Origin: Chloroflexota bacterium
Lineage (GTDB): Bacteria; Chloroflexota; Dehalococcoidia; UBA3495
NCBI GenBank assembly: GCA_002697005.1
Contig: NZUD01000019.1
Location: forward strand, 1-8,026
Direction of reading: 5' to 3'
Length of the DNA stretch: 8,026 nt
In this document: piece by piece, positions 7,358 to 8,026 of the stretch
Numbering within the stretch: position 1 is the stretch's first letter
Layout: every line of letters begins with the position of its first letter
Position numbers and translations under genes: made by a program
The notes under the pieces: model-generated
Seen by the model: only the letters and a program-made list of their open reading frames with translations
Told to the model about the DNA's origin: nothing
The model's database searches: none

Positions 7358-7366
7358 ATTATAGCA
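7358..7366 (-). promoter_or_regulatory. Extended -10 promoter for leuCD
   Basis: On the - strand the sequence reads TGCTATAAT, a perfect TGnTATAAT extended -10 box. No good -35 is found 16-18 bases further upstream, which is typical for extended -10 promoters. Transcription would start near 7351, giving a leader of about 100 bases before the leuC ATG. Confidence 0.6.
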
Positions 7367-7430
7367 TCAAGAGGGATGGTAGCCATGGATAGGCCCTAGG
7401 ACGCCGCTGGTAGAGCCGCCAACCGGTTAA

Positions 7431-7439
7431 TGGTACACT
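7431..7439 (+). promoter_or_regulatory. Possible extended -10 promoter for the M1 peptidase
   Basis: TGGTACACT fits TGn followed by a 4-of-6 -10 hexamer. No -35 is recognisable. It would start transcription near 7446, about 120 bases before the peptidase ATG and right at the second direct-repeat copy. TATTAT at 7357-7362 is an alternative + strand -10. Confidence 0.3.
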
Positions 7440-7441
7440 GG

Positions 7442-7458
7442 CCCTACGCCTAAACCGG
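7442..7458. repeat. Direct repeat copy 2 near the peptidase promoter
   Basis: CCCTACGCCTAAACCGG is the partner of the repeat at 7322-7338, in the same orientation and exactly 120 bases away. The two differences are T for C at the fourth base and G for A at the sixteenth. It overlaps the predicted transcription start of the + strand peptidase gene. Confidence 0.5.
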
Positions 7459-7565
7459 CGGGCCCAGAGCCCGTGTGACCGCCATCGGATTCGCCGCTAG
7501 ACGGCCCCTCAGCGCCTGCCCTACATTGCACTTCATCCAGCCAAAACCCTGGGAGGAATATAGTA

Positions 7566-8026
7566 ATGCCCGCAACCGACGCGGTAGTCCTACCCGAAAC
7601 GGCCTGCCCCAGCAAATACCGCATTAAACTCCATCCCGATCTCACTGATTTCACCTTCGACGGCGAGCAAAGTGTTGACATCCAAGTCTTGGAAGCAACC
7701 TCTTCTATAGTGCTCAACGCTATGGATCTCAAGATCGAGAAAGCGACTCTTCACGCCATGGGAACCACTCTGACGACCCATGCGGTGAATTTCGACAAAG
7801 ATGCCGAGACGGCGACATTGGAATTTGGAGAAACGATTCACGCTGGCGACGCGCGGTTGGAGATCGCCTTCTCTGGCGAACTGAACGACAAGCTGATAGG
7901 TTTTTACCGCTCCGAATACACATCCCAGGACGGCGAGACCCGGTACCTGGCAACCACCCAGTTCGAACCAACCGATGCCCGCCGAGCTTTCCCATGTTGG
8001 GACGAACCTGCGAAAAAGGCGACCTT
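7566..8026 (+). CDS. M1-family zinc aminopeptidase, N-terminal part (3' end outside window)
   Basis: The frame from the ATG at 7566 stays open to the window end, giving 153 complete codons. GGGAGGA (7551-7557) lies eight bases before the ATG, a strong ribosome site. The protein opens with SKYRIKLHPDLTDFTFDGEQ, the typical start of the N-terminal beta-sandwich domain, and reaches GFYRSEY and TQFEPTDARRAFPCWDEPA, diagnostic of M1 peptidases close to puromycin-sensitive and tricorn-factor aminopeptidases. The Gln of TQFEPTDAR normally helps bind the substrate N-terminus. The zinc motif HExxH and GAMEN lie beyond the window, so catalytic competence cannot be checked. These enzymes trim N-terminal residues from peptides in the cytoplasm, and no signal peptide is seen here. 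It is transcribed divergently from leuC. Confidence 0.93.
   Translation, partial: MPATDAVVLPETACPSKYRIKLHPDLTDFTFDGEQSVDIQVLEATSSIVLNAMDLKIEKATLHAMGTTLTTHAVNFDKDAETATLEFGETIHAGDARLEIAFSGELNDKLIGFYRSEYTSQDGETRYLATTQFEPTDARRAFPCWDEPAKKAT

Larger units (their letters stand above)
7248..7565. other. 318-base divergent intergenic region between leuC and the M1 peptidase
   Basis: Both neighbours read outward, so promoters in both directions must lie here. I see a strong extended -10 for leuC (7358-7366, - strand), a weaker extended -10 candidate for the peptidase (7431-7439, + strand), two 17-base direct repeats 120 bases apart (7322 and 7442), the 8-base palindrome AACCGGTT (7421-7428) and a small GC hairpin CGGGC-CCAGA-GCCCG (7459-7473) that would lie in the peptidase mRNA leader. 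No supported gene or known riboswitch is present. Confidence 0.65.

Noticed and set aside
7427..7732. 101-codon open frame on the - strand crossing the peptidase start
   Set aside because: It overlaps the convincing start of the M1 aminopeptidase antisense, and its predicted product is low-complexity with no recognisable motif.
1..8026. CRISPR arrays, insertion sequences, tRNA or rRNA genes
   Set aside because: No regularly spaced repeats, transposase-like proteins, terminal inverted repeats or tRNA cloverleaf patterns were seen on either strand.

Overview
This is a bacterial chromosomal segment with compact genes and moderately high GC (estimated by eye, not computed). It carries five complete protein genes and two that run off the window edges. 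I see no mobile element, CRISPR array, tRNA or rRNA. The mix of CaiB/BaiF CoA-transferases, an acyl-CoA dehydrogenase-like protein, a class B flavin monooxygenase and an M1 aminopeptidase would suit a free-living heterotroph. Chloroflexota of the SAR202/Dehalococcoidia type is my best guess from gene content and protein style. That guess is weak and untested.

Left block (1-3262, + strand): the 3' part of an acyl-CoA dehydrogenase-family gene, then two tandem CoA-transferase family III genes with gaps of 30 and 17 bases. All three point the same way, each CoA-transferase has its own ribosome binding site, and the block ends in a bulged hairpin with a T-run. This looks like one catabolic operon: a carboxylic acid receives CoA by transfer and its thioester is then processed by the flavoprotein. 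By alignment, only the second CoA-transferase keeps the catalytic Asp. That suggests an unequal two-subunit enzyme, as in BbsEF. The dehydrogenase-like protein lacks a Glu at both classical catalytic-base positions.

Middle block (3284-4918, - strand): a full-length class B flavin monooxygenase of the Baeyer-Villiger type, convergent with the operon. Its N-terminal two thirds are orthodox, but two C-terminal motifs are replaced or shortened. Its upstream region is a 310-base gap holding an imperfect inverted repeat that could be an operator.

Right block (5229-7247, - strand): leuC then leuD, the two subunits of isopropylmalate isomerase for leucine biosynthesis, 23-24 bases apart. A clear extended -10 promoter about 110 bases upstream of leuC can drive them. 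A 318-base gap separates leuC from a divergent M1 metallopeptidase gene that starts at 7566 and runs off the right edge. This gap contains two near-identical 17-base direct repeats exactly 120 bases apart.

The leucine and peptidase genes are ordinary housekeeping. The candidate for something less described is the left and middle part: an atypical acyl-CoA dehydrogenase paralogue, an asymmetric CoA-transferase pair and an atypical Baeyer-Villiger-type monooxygenase side by side.
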